Shown: positions 1-5,650 of the stretch, one piece after another
Position numbering within the stretch: position 1 is the first letter of the stretch
How the letters are laid out: each line of letters opens with the position of its first letter
Assembly: GCA_026388615.1 (NCBI GenBank)
Contig: JAPLJL010000292.1
Span: 1 to 10,042 of the forward strand
From: Pseudomonadota bacterium
GTDB lineage: Bacteria; Desulfobacterota; JAPLJL01
Reading direction: 5' to 3'
Length of the DNA: 10,042 nucleotides
Position numbers and translations under genes: made by a program
The notes under the pieces: generated by a model
What the model was told of the DNA's origin: nothing
Databases searched by the model: none
The model's input: the letters and a program-made list of their open reading frames with translations, nothing else

Positions 1-410
1 CCCGGACGGTCAGGTCCCCCCTCCCCGCGCCTACCCTGATCGCCACCACGAAGAAATCCCCCCCGAAAAAGCGGGAACTCCTGCGCCAAAGGGGGATCGA
101 GGTAATTGTCCTTCCGGAAAAGAAAGGAAAGGTTGATCCCCGGGTTCTGCTCCAGGTCCTCGGGAAAAGAGGGGTGATGAATATTCTGCTCGAAGGCGGC
201 CCGGAACTGGCCTCCGCCTTCCTCCGGGCCAAGCTGATTGACAAGTTCCTGATCTTTCTCGCCCCCAAGCTGATCGGGGGTAAACTTGCCCCCGGCATCC
301 TGGCCGGCGCGGACATCGCCAGCCTGAAAGCGGCCATCCCGACCCGGGATCAAAAAATCCAGAAAGTCGGGGAGGATCTTCTCATTACCGCCTATCCGGT
401 CTATTCTTAA
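1..410 (+). CDS. ribD: RibD, C-terminal reductase domain (5' end outside window)
   Basis: The reading frame is open from base 3 to a TAA at 408-410 and gives about 135 residues of a protein that starts before the window. The visible part matches the end of the RibD reductase domain (5-amino-6-(5-phosphoribosylamino)uracil reductase). It contains an LIATT strand, an RGIEVIVLP strand, the hallmark NILLEGGPELASAFL helix-strand motif, and then FLAPKLIGG. In the family this domain uses NADPH to reduce the ribosylamino-pyrimidine formed from the RibA product. In bifunctional RibD it follows a zinc-dependent deaminase domain, which would lie upstream and cannot be seen here. An ATG at 174 is internal to the domain and is not the start. 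The next genes are ribE, ribBA and ribH, which supports the assignment. Whether the deaminase half is fused is unknown from this window. Confidence 0.9.
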   Translation, partial: RTVRSPLPAPTLIATTKKSPPKKRELLRQRGIEVIVLPEKKGKVDPRVLLQVLGKRGVMNILLEGGPELASAFLRAKLIDKFLIFLAPKLIGGKLAPGILAGADIASLKAAIPTRDQKIQKVGEDLLITAYPVYS

Positions 411-422
411 AAAGTTACTTAG

Positions 423-467
423 GTTCACTGTTCAACGTTCACAGTTCAGCGTTCACGGTTCAGGGTT
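423..467 (+). repeat. Heptamer array, consensus GTTCANN, six units
   Basis: Six units start exactly 7 bases apart, at 423, 430, 437, 444, 451 and 458. Each begins GTTCA followed by two variable bases, and a seventh partial unit (GTT) follows at 465. The conserved five-base core with two free bases, rather than identical copies, is the distinctive property. Confidence 0.85.
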
Positions 468-473
468 AAAAAC

Positions 474-494
474 GCATAGAGCATAGGGCCAATA
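474..494 (+). repeat. Short heptamer array, GCATAGA/GCATAGG/GCCAATA
   Basis: Three 7-base units sit at 474, 481 and 488. The 15-mer GCATAGAGCATAGGG (474-488) occurs again, inverted, at 2884-2898 in the ribBA-ribH spacer, which ties the two spacers together. Confidence 0.7.
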
Positions 495-496
495 AT

Positions 497-587
497 GTCT
501 ATTATGTCGTCGAGTCCATTGAGTCCATTGTGTCATTCTTTTGACACTACAGACACTACGAACTCAACGAACACAACAGACTTCATT
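497..587. repeat. 9-base-period region with inverted symmetry
   Basis: GAGTCCATT is repeated exactly at 512-520 and 521-529. GACACTAC is repeated at 543-550 and 552-559, and looser units follow at 561, 570 and 579, all in 9-base steps. The two halves are inverted relative to each other about GTGTCA (530-535) and TGACAC (542-547), a perfect 6-base stem. By eye, 17 of 24 positions agree when the left arm is reverse-complemented onto the right. Confidence 0.65.
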
Positions 588-716
588 TCCCATCTACCGT
601 ATTCCGTCTAACTTTTTTGTTTTTTCTAAAGTTCTTAAACCTTGAACGTTGCTTGCCCTGAGCATAGCGAATGGGAACCTTGAACCTAATAACCCGAGTA
701 GTTATTTTAATTAAAT

Positions 717-1337
717 ATGTTCACCGGAATTATTGAAGAGCTGGGAAAAATCCAGGGTCTCCGCGGGCTGGCCGGGGAGCGGATTTTCACGATCGCGGCC
801 CCCGGGCTCTCCCCCCTCAAGCCGGGGGAGAGCGTAGCGGTCAACGGGGTTTGCCTGACGGTCACGGAATGCACGCCCGCCGGCTTCACCGTTCAGGTCT
901 CACCCCAAAGCCTGGACCGTTCCACCCTGGGCAAGCTCCGGGTGGGGGAAAAGGTCAACCTGGAGCGGGCCCTCCGCCCCACCGACCGGATCGGCGGGCA
1001 CCTGGTTTCGGGGCACGTTGACGGGGTGGGCAAAATCCGCCGGATCGAGCCCGAAGGCAACTCCCGCCGGGTCTGGATCAGTTGCCCCGAAGAGGTGGCC
1101 CCCTACCTTGTCCTGCGGGGTTCGGTGGCGGTGGAAGGAATCAGCCTGACGGTAGCCGAGCTCAAGACGGAGGAGTTCGCGGTCGCGGTTATCCCCTTCA
1201 CCTGGGACAACACCAGCCTGAAGGAAAAAAGCCCGGGGAGCCTGGTCAACCTGGAGGCGGATCAGATCGGAAAGTACGTGGAGAAATTTACGCGGGGCCG
1301 TTCCGGGGCCAAGCGAACGGCATTGTTTGAGGAATAA
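717..1337 (+). CDS. ribE: Riboflavin synthase, alpha chain
   Basis: This enzyme catalyses the dismutation of two 6,7-dimethyl-8-ribityllumazine molecules into riboflavin and the RibD product, the last step of the pathway, in the cytoplasm. The 206-residue product has the family's usual length and its duplicated lumazine-binding fold. The N-terminus is the conserved MFTGIIEE. The first barrel carries VNGVCLTV (42-49), and a GGHLVSGHVDG linker motif follows at 93-103. The second barrel repeats the pattern as VEGISLTV (139-146) and ends with NLEADQIGKY (178-187). The ATG at 717 is fixed by the invariant MFTG start, although no strong Shine-Dalgarno precedes it and the leader is AT-rich. It lies downstream of ribD across a repeat-filled spacer and upstream of ribBA. 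In B. subtilis nomenclature the same gene is ribE; older texts call it ribC. Confidence 0.96.
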   Translation: MFTGIIEELGKIQGLRGLAGERIFTIAAPGLSPLKPGESVAVNGVCLTVTECTPAGFTVQVSPQSLDRSTLGKLRVGEKVNLERALRPTDRIGGHLVSGHVDGVGKIRRIEPEGNSRRVWISCPEEVAPYLVLRGSVAVEGISLTVAELKTEEFAVAVIPFTWDNTSLKEKSPGSLVNLEADQIGKYVEKFTRGRSGAKRTALFEE

Positions 1338-1369
1338 GGTTTGCCCGATATAATTAGGGTGCGCCGTTA

Positions 1370-1496
1370 GTCATTCCCGCGAAAGCGGGAATCCAGAAGC
1401 CGTTCTCGCGAAAGCGGGGAACTGGTAGGAAAAATCCTGGATTCCCTGGCCGACACGAGCGTCAGCTCGGGCAGGCCGGGTCAAGCCCGGAATGAC
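1370..1496. repeat. Palindrome-ended intergenic repeat (GTCATTCC...GGAATGAC)
   Basis: The element starts with GTCATTCC (1370-1377) and ends with its exact reverse complement GGAATGAC (1489-1496). An inner inverted pair is GAATCCAG (1389-1396) and CTGGATTC (1437-1444). Near the left end CCCGC-GAAA-GCGGG (1376-1389) forms a hairpin with a GNRA-type loop, and a second, imperfect copy of that hairpin follows at about 1403-1420. The element fills most of the ribE-ribBA spacer. Such GTCATTCCCGCG-type repeats are widespread in environmental bacterial genomes. I cannot tell whether this one is mobilised in trans or is a transcribed structure. Confidence 0.7.
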
Positions 1497-1541
1497 AAGA
1501 ATTTTAAAATGAGAAAATATTAAATGACGACATGCAATATT

Positions 1542-1547
1542 AAGGAG
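1542..1547 (+). promoter_or_regulatory. Shine-Dalgarno AAGGAG for ribBA
   Basis: AAGGAG lies 7 bases before the ATG at 1555 and fixes that start. It is the clearest ribosome binding site in the riboflavin block. Confidence 0.8.
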
Positions 1548-1554
1548 AAGCATT

Positions 1555-2775
1555 ATGCCTTTCGCGAAAATTGAAACGGCCATCCAGGAGATCCAGAAGG
1601 GTCATATGATCATCCTTTCGGATGACGAGGACCGGGAAAATGAAGGCGATCTCATGGTCGCGGCCGAAAAGGTAACCCCCGAAATCATCAATTTCATGGC
1701 CACCCACGGCCGGGGCCTGATCTGCCTGGCCCTGACCGAGGAAAGGCTCCGGGAGTTGAACCTTTCCCCGATGGTGGCGGAGAATACCGCTTCCTTCGGG
1801 ACCGCTTTCACGGTTTCCATTGACGCCCGGGAAGGCACCACCACCGGGATTTCCGCCTACGACCGGGCCGCGACCATCCTGGCCACCATCGACCCGAAGA
1901 CCAAACCGGAAGATCTGGCCCGCCCCGGACATATTTTTCCCATCCGGGCCCGAAAGGGCGGGGTCCTGGTCCGCACCGGGCAGACCGAGGGCTCGGTCGA
2001 CCTGGCCCGTCTGGCCGGATTAAAGCCAGCGGCGGTGATCTGCGAAATCATGAAAGAGGACGGAACCATGGCCCGCCGGCCCGATCTCGAGGTTTTCGCC
2101 GAGCGCCACGGGCTCAAGATGGCCACCATCGCCGAGTTGATCAAGTACCGGATGAAATATGAAAGCCTGGTCCACCGGGTGGCGACCTCCCCGGTTCCCA
2201 CCAGTTACGGAGGGGAATTCCTGGCCATCGTCTATGAGAGCGAGGTGGATAAAAACCAGCACCTGGCCATGGTTAAAGGCGAGATCTCCCCGGATGAACC
2301 GATCCTGGTCCGGGTGCACTCCGAATGTGTCACCGGCGACGTTTTCGGCTCGGAACGCTGCGACTGCGGGGCCCAGCTGCGCCGGGCGATGGAGATCATC
2401 GACCAGGAGGGCAAGGGGGTTATCCTCTACATGCGCCAGGAGGGCCGGGGCATCGGTCTGGCCAATAAAATCAAGGCTTACACCCTCCAGGATGAGGGCC
2501 AGGACACGGTCGAAGCCAACCATTCCCTGGGCTTCGCCGCGGATCTCCGGGATTACGGGGTCGGGGCCCAGATCCTCCGGGATCTCGGGCTGAAGAAAAT
2601 GCGGATCCTGACCAACAATCCCAAAAAGATCATTGGTCTCGAAGGTTACGGCCTGGAGGTGGTGGAACGGGTTCCGATCGAAATCACCCCGACCGAAAGA
2701 ACTCTTTCTTATCTGACCACCAAGAAGGAAAAAATGGGCCATATCCTGAAAATCCCGAAAACGGGGAAAAAATAA
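1555..2775 (+). CDS. ribBA: Bifunctional DHBP synthase / GTP cyclohydrolase II
   Basis: The 406-residue product has two fused domains and feeds both arms of riboflavin synthesis. Residues 1 to about 200 are RibB (ribulose-5-phosphate to 3,4-dihydroxy-2-butanone 4-phosphate plus formate). They show the acidic loop DDEDRENEGD (23-32), GISAYDRA (98-105), RPGHIFPIRA (123-132) and DGTMARRPDL (169-178). Residues from about 206 are RibA, which opens the imidazole ring of GTP. They show the zinc-binding motif HSECVTGDVFGSERCDCG (255-272; Cys258, Cys269, Cys271) and RQEGRGIGL (294-302), followed by NNPKK (354-358). The length is typical of RibBA fusions. One point to check is Gln143 in RTGQTEGSVDL, where E. 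coli RibB has a histidine (GHTE) that binds the metal. A strong Shine-Dalgarno precedes the ATG. It lies between ribE and ribH, separated by repeat-bearing spacers. Confidence 0.96.
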   Translation: MPFAKIETAIQEIQKGHMIILSDDEDRENEGDLMVAAEKVTPEIINFMATHGRGLICLALTEERLRELNLSPMVAENTASFGTAFTVSIDAREGTTTGISAYDRAATILATIDPKTKPEDLARPGHIFPIRARKGGVLVRTGQTEGSVDLARLAGLKPAAVICEIMKEDGTMARRPDLEVFAERHGLKMATIAELIKYRMKYESLVHRVATSPVPTSYGGEFLAIVYESEVDKNQHLAMVKGEISPDEPILVRVHSECVTGDVFGSERCDCGAQLRRAMEIIDQEGKGVILYMRQEGRGIGLANKIKAYTLQDEGQDTVEANHSLGFAADLRDYGVGAQILRDLGLKKMRILTNNPKKIIGLEGYGLEVVERVPIEITPTERTLSYLTTKKEKMGHILKIPKTGKK

Positions 2776-2777
2776 AC

Positions 2778-2805
2778 GTGAGGCGTGAGTCGTAAGGCGT
2801 GAAAT
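2778..2805 (+). repeat. Heptamer array, consensus GTGAGGC
   Basis: Four units in exact 7-base steps start at 2778, 2785, 2792 and 2799 (GTGAGGC, GTGAGTC, GTAAGGC, GTGAAAT). The array begins 3 bases after the ribBA stop codon. Confidence 0.75.
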
Positions 2806-2813
2806 GGCAAAGC

Positions 2814-2834
2814 GCATAGGGCAGAGGGCAGAGG
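2814..2834 (+). repeat. Heptamer array, GCATAGG/GCAGAGG
   Basis: Three 7-base units sit at 2814, 2821 and 2828, the last two identical (GCAGAGG). The 9-mer GCATAGGGC (2814-2822) has an exact inverted copy, GCCCTATGC, at 2936-2944. That lets the arms of this spacer pair across about 110 bases. Confidence 0.7.
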
Positions 2835-2885
2835 GTAAAACCCACAGTGCAAAGAAGTTTTGGGGTTCTGGTTTTTGGTTAAACC

Positions 2886-2899
2886 CTATGCTCTATGCT
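2886..2899 (+). repeat. Tandem CTATGCT pair
   Basis: Two perfect copies of CTATGCT lie end to end (7-base step). Together with the two bases before, this is the inverse of the 474-488 word. The array abuts the palindrome at 2901-2930. Confidence 0.65.
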
Positions 2900-2900
2900 C

Positions 2901-2930
2901 CCTCCGGGCCGTAGGCCCTACGGGTCGGAG
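2901..2930. repeat. 30-base palindrome of the GTAGG-CCTACGG repeat family
   Basis: The outer arms are CCTCCG (2901-2906) and CGGAGG (2925-2930). The inner arms are CCGTAG (2909-2914) and CTACGG (2918-2923), around a 3-base centre. The related but longer copies at 5506-5598 and 7537-7580 share the CCTCCGG...CTACGGG...GGAGG pattern. No T-run follows, so this is probably not an intrinsic terminator. It lies about 57 bases upstream of ribH. Confidence 0.7.
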
Positions 2931-2987
2931 GCTTTGCCCTATGCTGATATAAATCAGATCAACAAGAGATAAGGAAGGGGGAAAACC

Positions 2988-3464
2988 ATGGTCAAGATTT
3001 ATGAAGGGAAACTCCAGGCGCAGGGTCTCAAGTTTGACCTCGTCGTAAGCCGGTTTAACAACTTCATCAGCGAAAGGCTTCTCGAGGGAGCCCTGGACGC
3101 GCTCCGCCGCACCGGGGCGGACGAGGCCAAGATCCGGGTTTTCCGGGCTCCGGGATCGTTTGAGCTCCCGATGGTAGCCCGGGCCCTGGCCCAGAAAAAG
3201 GAAGCCGACGCGATCATCTGCCTGGGGGCCCTGATCCGCGGGGGAACCCCCCATTTTGACTTCATCGCCGCCGAAGTCACCAAGGGGGTCGCCCAGGTCG
3301 CGCTGGAAAGCAAGATCCCGGTCAGCTTCGGGGTAATCACCGCCGACAGCCTCGAGCAGGCGATCGAGCGGGCCGGGACCAAGGAAGGCAACAAGGGTTT
3401 CGAGGCGGCCCTGGCCGCGGTCGAGCTGGCCAACCTGTTCCGGGAAATGAAAGTTAAAGCTTAA
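2988..3464 (+). CDS. ribH: 6,7-dimethyl-8-ribityllumazine synthase
   Basis: This enzyme condenses the RibD-pathway pyrimidine with 3,4-dihydroxybutanone 4-phosphate to give 6,7-dimethyl-8-ribityllumazine, the substrate of RibE. The 158-residue length is that of the family, whose members form pentamers or 60-mer capsids. Landmarks in order are VSRFNNFI (20-27), APGSFELP (54-61), ICLGALIRGGTPHFDF (77-92) with the proton-transfer histidine at His89, VSFGVIT (112-118), and ERAGTKEGNKG (127-137) with the phosphate-binding arginine at about Arg128. The start is an ATG preceded by a purine-rich AAGGAAGGGGG (2971-2981). The nusB start is only 3 bases beyond the stop, so the two are almost certainly cotranscribed. 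A repeat-filled spacer separates it from ribBA. Confidence 0.96.
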   Translation: MVKIYEGKLQAQGLKFDLVVSRFNNFISERLLEGALDALRRTGADEAKIRVFRAPGSFELPMVARALAQKKEADAIICLGALIRGGTPHFDFIAAEVTKGVAQVALESKIPVSFGVITADSLEQAIERAGTKEGNKGFEAALAAVELANLFREMKVKA

Positions 3465-3467
3465 AAG

Positions 3468-3911
3468 ATGGGGCGGAAGCAGGACCGGGCGATGATCCTC
3501 CAAACTCTCTACGCCCTGGAGGTCGGGAAGGATTTTCAGATGACAGCGGCCGAGGAATTCTGGCAGCACCGCGGCCTGCAGCAAACCCGTTCCCGGGAAT
3601 TCATCGCGGAAACCGTCGCGGGGGTGCTGGAGCACCGGAAGGAAATCGACCAACGGATCGAAAAGTGCTCCGCCAACTGGAAACTCCCCCGGATTGCCGC
3701 GGTGGAACGCTCCATCCTGCGCATCGCCGCCTTTGAACTCCTTTACGTCCCGGAAACCCCGGCCCGGGTGGCCATCAACGAAGCGATCGAATTGGCCAAG
3801 ATCTACGGGGGCAAGGATTCCGCCGGCTTTGTCAACGGAATCCTGGATCAGTTGGCCCGCACGGCCAGGAGCGAACCCGGTGAAGGTAAAACTGGTAAAT
3901 CCTCCGGTTGA
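3468..3911 (+). CDS. nusB: Transcription antitermination factor NusB
   Basis: NusB binds boxA RNA together with ribosomal protein S10 (NusE) and takes part in rRNA transcription antitermination complexes. The 147-residue, all-helical product shows the family landmarks. These are an N-terminal helix RAMILQTLYALEVG (7-20), the WKLPRIAAVERSILRIAAFE stretch (71-90), and AINEAIELAKIYG (102-114) running into FVNGILDQLA (121-130). The C-terminus (GEGKTGKSSG) is a short disordered tail. The ATG follows the ribH stop by 3 bases, so translation is probably coupled. The ribH-nusB pair is a widely conserved arrangement. The last 32 bases overlap the next gene, which starts at a GTG. Confidence 0.95.
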   Translation: MGRKQDRAMILQTLYALEVGKDFQMTAAEEFWQHRGLQQTRSREFIAETVAGVLEHRKEIDQRIEKCSANWKLPRIAAVERSILRIAAFELLYVPETPARVAINEAIELAKIYGGKDSAGFVNGILDQLARTARSEPGEGKTGKSSG

Positions 3912-4452
3912 CCGTTATTCCGCCGATATCCTGCTGATTTATTTTTTCTCCCGCGAGCGGCCGCTCCAGGGTGAAACCGGCCGGATCGACTGGTGGCTGG
4001 AAGGGCATCTCTCCAAAAATCTCATGTCCGGCTGGATCCAGGGGAATTTCAGTGAAAAACTCCTTTCTAATTCCGCCCGGAGAATCGCTTCCCCGCGGAT
4101 CCTGCTCAACGGGTTGGGTCCGCCGGAGCATTTCACCGCCGAGCGTTACCAGGCCCTAGTCAACCTGATCGCCCAGACGGTAGTGGGGATGGGACTGAAC
4201 AAGATTGTCACTCCCCTTCCGGGATTTCACCTTCCCTTCTGCCCTCCCCCGGATATTACCCCTTCCCTGGCCGCCGAACTCCTGGTGGAAGCCATGGCCC
4301 TGGCCTTCCCGGCGCTTCCGGATTCCTTTCGGGAGCCGGAAATACTGATCGCCGCCTCCCCGGAAAAACAGGACGAGATCTTTCTCGGCGCCCAGCAGGT
4401 GAAGGTTAATCTGAAAAACCGGGTGGATTTGGAAGTCAGAATCGGGGAATAA
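3880..4452 (+). CDS. Orphan M17 aminopeptidase N-terminal-domain-like protein
   Basis: The product is 190 residues from a GTG at 3880. That GTG is preceded at 8 bases by AGGAG (3867-3871), and a longer reading from 3694 would only be nusB read in the wrong frame. The sequence resembles the N-terminal, macrodomain-like half of M17 leucyl aminopeptidases. It has SADILLIYFF near residue 14, then an alpha/beta core with SKNLMSGWIQGNFSEK, the strand RILLNGLGPPEHFTAERY (about 73-90), and a helix ending VVGMGLNKIVTPLPG. No metal-binding catalytic domain follows, so peptidase activity is not expected. In full-length relatives this domain assists hexamer assembly, and in PepA-type members DNA binding. 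The role of the free domain is unknown. It overlaps nusB by 32 bases and is probably translationally coupled. The family call rests on pattern alone and is moderate. Confidence 0.7.
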   Translation: MKVKLVNPPVDRYSADILLIYFFSRERPLQGETGRIDWWLEGHLSKNLMSGWIQGNFSEKLLSNSARRIASPRILLNGLGPPEHFTAERYQALVNLIAQTVVGMGLNKIVTPLPGFHLPFCPPPDITPSLAAELLVEAMALAFPALPDSFREPEILIAASPEKQDEIFLGAQQVKVNLKNRVDLEVRIGE

Positions 4453-4460
4453 CTAAAAAG

Positions 4461-4509
4461 TTCAAATTCCAAAATCCAAATGCCAAAATTATGCCAAAAA
4501 TTCAAAAAA
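4461..4509 (+). repeat. A-rich heptamer array, consensus TCCAAAA
   Basis: Seven 7-base steps run from 4461 (TTCAAAT, TCCAAAA, TCCAAAT, GCCAAAA, then looser units). The preceding word AAAGTTCAAA (4457-4466) has inverted copies TTTGAACTTT at 4534-4543 and 4545-4554 in the next array. Confidence 0.7.
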
Positions 4510-4545
4510 CAAAATCGGATTGATTTTTTCTTTTTTGAACTTTAT

Positions 4546-4580
4546 TTGAACTTTGAGCTTTGACCTTTGAACTTAACGCT
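4546..4580 (+). repeat. Heptamer array, consensus TTGAACT
   Basis: There are five units in exact 7-base steps at 4546, 4553, 4560, 4567 and 4574. The first four are TTGA[AGC]CT variants and the fifth is looser. A separate TTGAACT lies at 4535. The array ends 18 bases before the cdsA start, a region that shows no clear Shine-Dalgarno. Confidence 0.8.
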
Positions 4581-4597
4581 AACTCAACATTACAAAA

Positions 4598-5467
4598 ATG
4601 ACTGAAGAACTTAAAAAGCGTTTGATGACCGCCGCGGTGGCGGTCCCGATTCTCCTTCTCCTTATTTACGTAGGAGGGATCCCCTTCCTCCTTCTGATTA
4701 TCACCTTTATTATTGCCGGGATCTGGGAATTGAACCGGATTCTGGAAACCCGGGGGTACCATCCCCAGCGCAAGGTTTCCCTGGTGCTGGGAGCGGGAAT
4801 GGCGGCGGTGGCCTACTTTTCCAATCCCCTGTTTCTTAACCTGTATCTAACCCTGGCGCTTCTGGCCATTTTAATAATCCAGCTCACCCGCCGGGATATC
4901 TCTCTGGCCATTAACGGATTCTCGGTAACCATCGCCGGGGTTTTTTATATCGGCTGGCTCCTGAGCCATGTGGTTCTGGTCCGGAACTTCGGTCTTTCCC
5001 TACGGAATGAGAGCGTTAATGCCACCCTGATCCTGGAGAACAGTCATCTCGGCCACGACACGGGTCTTTTTTTCACCGTGATGATTCTGGCCTGCGTCTT
5101 TCTGAACGACACCGGGGCCTATTTTGCCGGGAAAAATCTGGGGAAACGAAAACTAGCTCCCGCCATCAGCCCGAATAAAACCTGGGAGGGATTCTGGGGA
5201 GGACTGGTCACCTCCTGGGCTACCGCCTGCCTGGTCAACCTGATCTTCCAGGCTCATTTCGGCTACCTGCACTGCCTGGCGGTCGGCACCCTGGTCGCGG
5301 TCTTCGGCACCCTGGGGGATCTCCTGGAATCCCTGATCAAACGGGACGCCAAGATCAAGGATTCCGGTACCTTCTTCCCCGGCCACGGGGGAGTGCTCGA
5401 CCGGCTGGATTCGATCCTCTTCTCTTTCCCGGTCGTTTACTATTACTTACGAATTATCTTTTCTTAA
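4598..5467 (+). CDS. cdsA: Phosphatidate cytidylyltransferase (CDP-DAG synthase)
   Basis: CdsA makes CDP-diacylglycerol from phosphatidic acid and CTP in the inner membrane, the branch point for phospholipid synthesis. The 289-residue product has several hydrophobic segments (about 11-41, 60-76, 78-96, 108-128, 157-174, 203-219, 224-240, 272-288). The family signature near the C-terminus is complete: SLIKRDAKIKDSG (245-257) running into PGHGGVLDRLDS (261-272). An upstream cytoplasmic motif, NDTGAYFAGKNLGKRK (170-185) then SPNKTWEG (191-198), also fits. No convincing Shine-Dalgarno precedes the ATG at 4598, and the start rests on the MTEELKKRL helix typical of the family. Its usual neighbours uppS and dxr are not adjacent here; it follows the nusB/M17-like pair after a 145-base repeat spacer, and it converges with the SDR gene. 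Confidence 0.95.
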   Translation: MTEELKKRLMTAAVAVPILLLLIYVGGIPFLLLIITFIIAGIWELNRILETRGYHPQRKVSLVLGAGMAAVAYFSNPLFLNLYLTLALLAILIIQLTRRDISLAINGFSVTIAGVFYIGWLLSHVVLVRNFGLSLRNESVNATLILENSHLGHDTGLFFTVMILACVFLNDTGAYFAGKNLGKRKLAPAISPNKTWEGFWGGLVTSWATACLVNLIFQAHFGYLHCLAVGTLVAVFGTLGDLLESLIKRDAKIKDSGTFFPGHGGVLDRLDSILFSFPVVYYYLRIIFS

Positions 5468-5505
5468 GAGGCAAAACTTCCTTTTTTATTCGTTAATCGT
5501 CAATA

Positions 5506-5598
5506 CCTCCGGGCTGTAGGCCCCTACGGGCAGGAAGCCGGCCTGTAAGCCCTACCCTCCGGCCTGTAAGCCTACGGGCTGGAAGCGGGGCCGGAGGC
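5506..5598. repeat. Compound CCTCCGG...CTACGGG repeat
   Basis: Two related modules lie in tandem. The first (about 5506-5535, CCTCCGGGCTGTAGG then CCTACGGGCAGG) resembles the palindrome at 2901-2930. The second (5561-5598) is base-for-base identical over 38 bases to 7543-7580. A short intermediate copy, GCCTGTAAGCCCTAC, lies at 5541-5555. The repeat sits between the convergent cdsA and SDR genes. Confidence 0.75.
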
Positions 5599-5612
5599 GG
5601 CAATCGTCATTT

Positions 5613-5647
5613 CTCCCTGCCCCTTGCTCCCTGCTCTTTGCCCTTTC
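5613..5647 (+). repeat. Pyrimidine-rich heptamer array, CTCCCTG/CTCTTTG
   Basis: Five 7-base units start at 5613, 5620, 5627, 5634 and 5641. CTCCCTG recurs exactly at 5613 and 5627. It runs almost directly into a second heptamer array at 5651. Confidence 0.75.
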
Positions 5648-5650
5648 CCA

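Larger units (their letters stand above)
411..716. other. Repeat-filled spacer between ribD and ribE
   Basis: This is 306 bases with no convincing gene. From left to right it holds a 7-base-period array (423-467), a short second 7-base array (474-494), a 9-base-period region with inverted symmetry (497-587), a T-rich stretch (about 611-628), and a 10-base direct repeat AACCTTGAAC at 638-647 and 676-685. Between those two copies lies CCCTGAGCATAGCGAATGGG-like sequence. The last 20 bases before ribE are AT-rich, with no clear Shine-Dalgarno sequence and no confident -35/-10 pair. I see no FMN riboswitch. Confidence 0.7.

Noticed and set aside
423..587. CRISPR-like array
   Set aside because: Units are 7 or 9 bases with no spacers, and no cas genes are present.
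1338..1554. FMN riboswitch before ribBA
   Set aside because: The structured sequence here is a GTCATTCC-ended repeat with its own inverted arms; I do not see the conserved FMN-aptamer segments.
2020..2817. 265-residue minus-strand open frame over ribBA
   Set aside because: It is antisense to the well-supported ribBA gene, with no recognisable motifs and a typical GC-rich shadow composition.
2901..2930. Intrinsic terminator upstream of ribH
   Set aside because: The stem is good but no T-run follows on either strand, and related sequence recurs elsewhere as a repeat.
3880..4452. Active leucyl aminopeptidase
   Set aside because: The metal-binding C-terminal catalytic domain is absent, and the frame stops at 4452.
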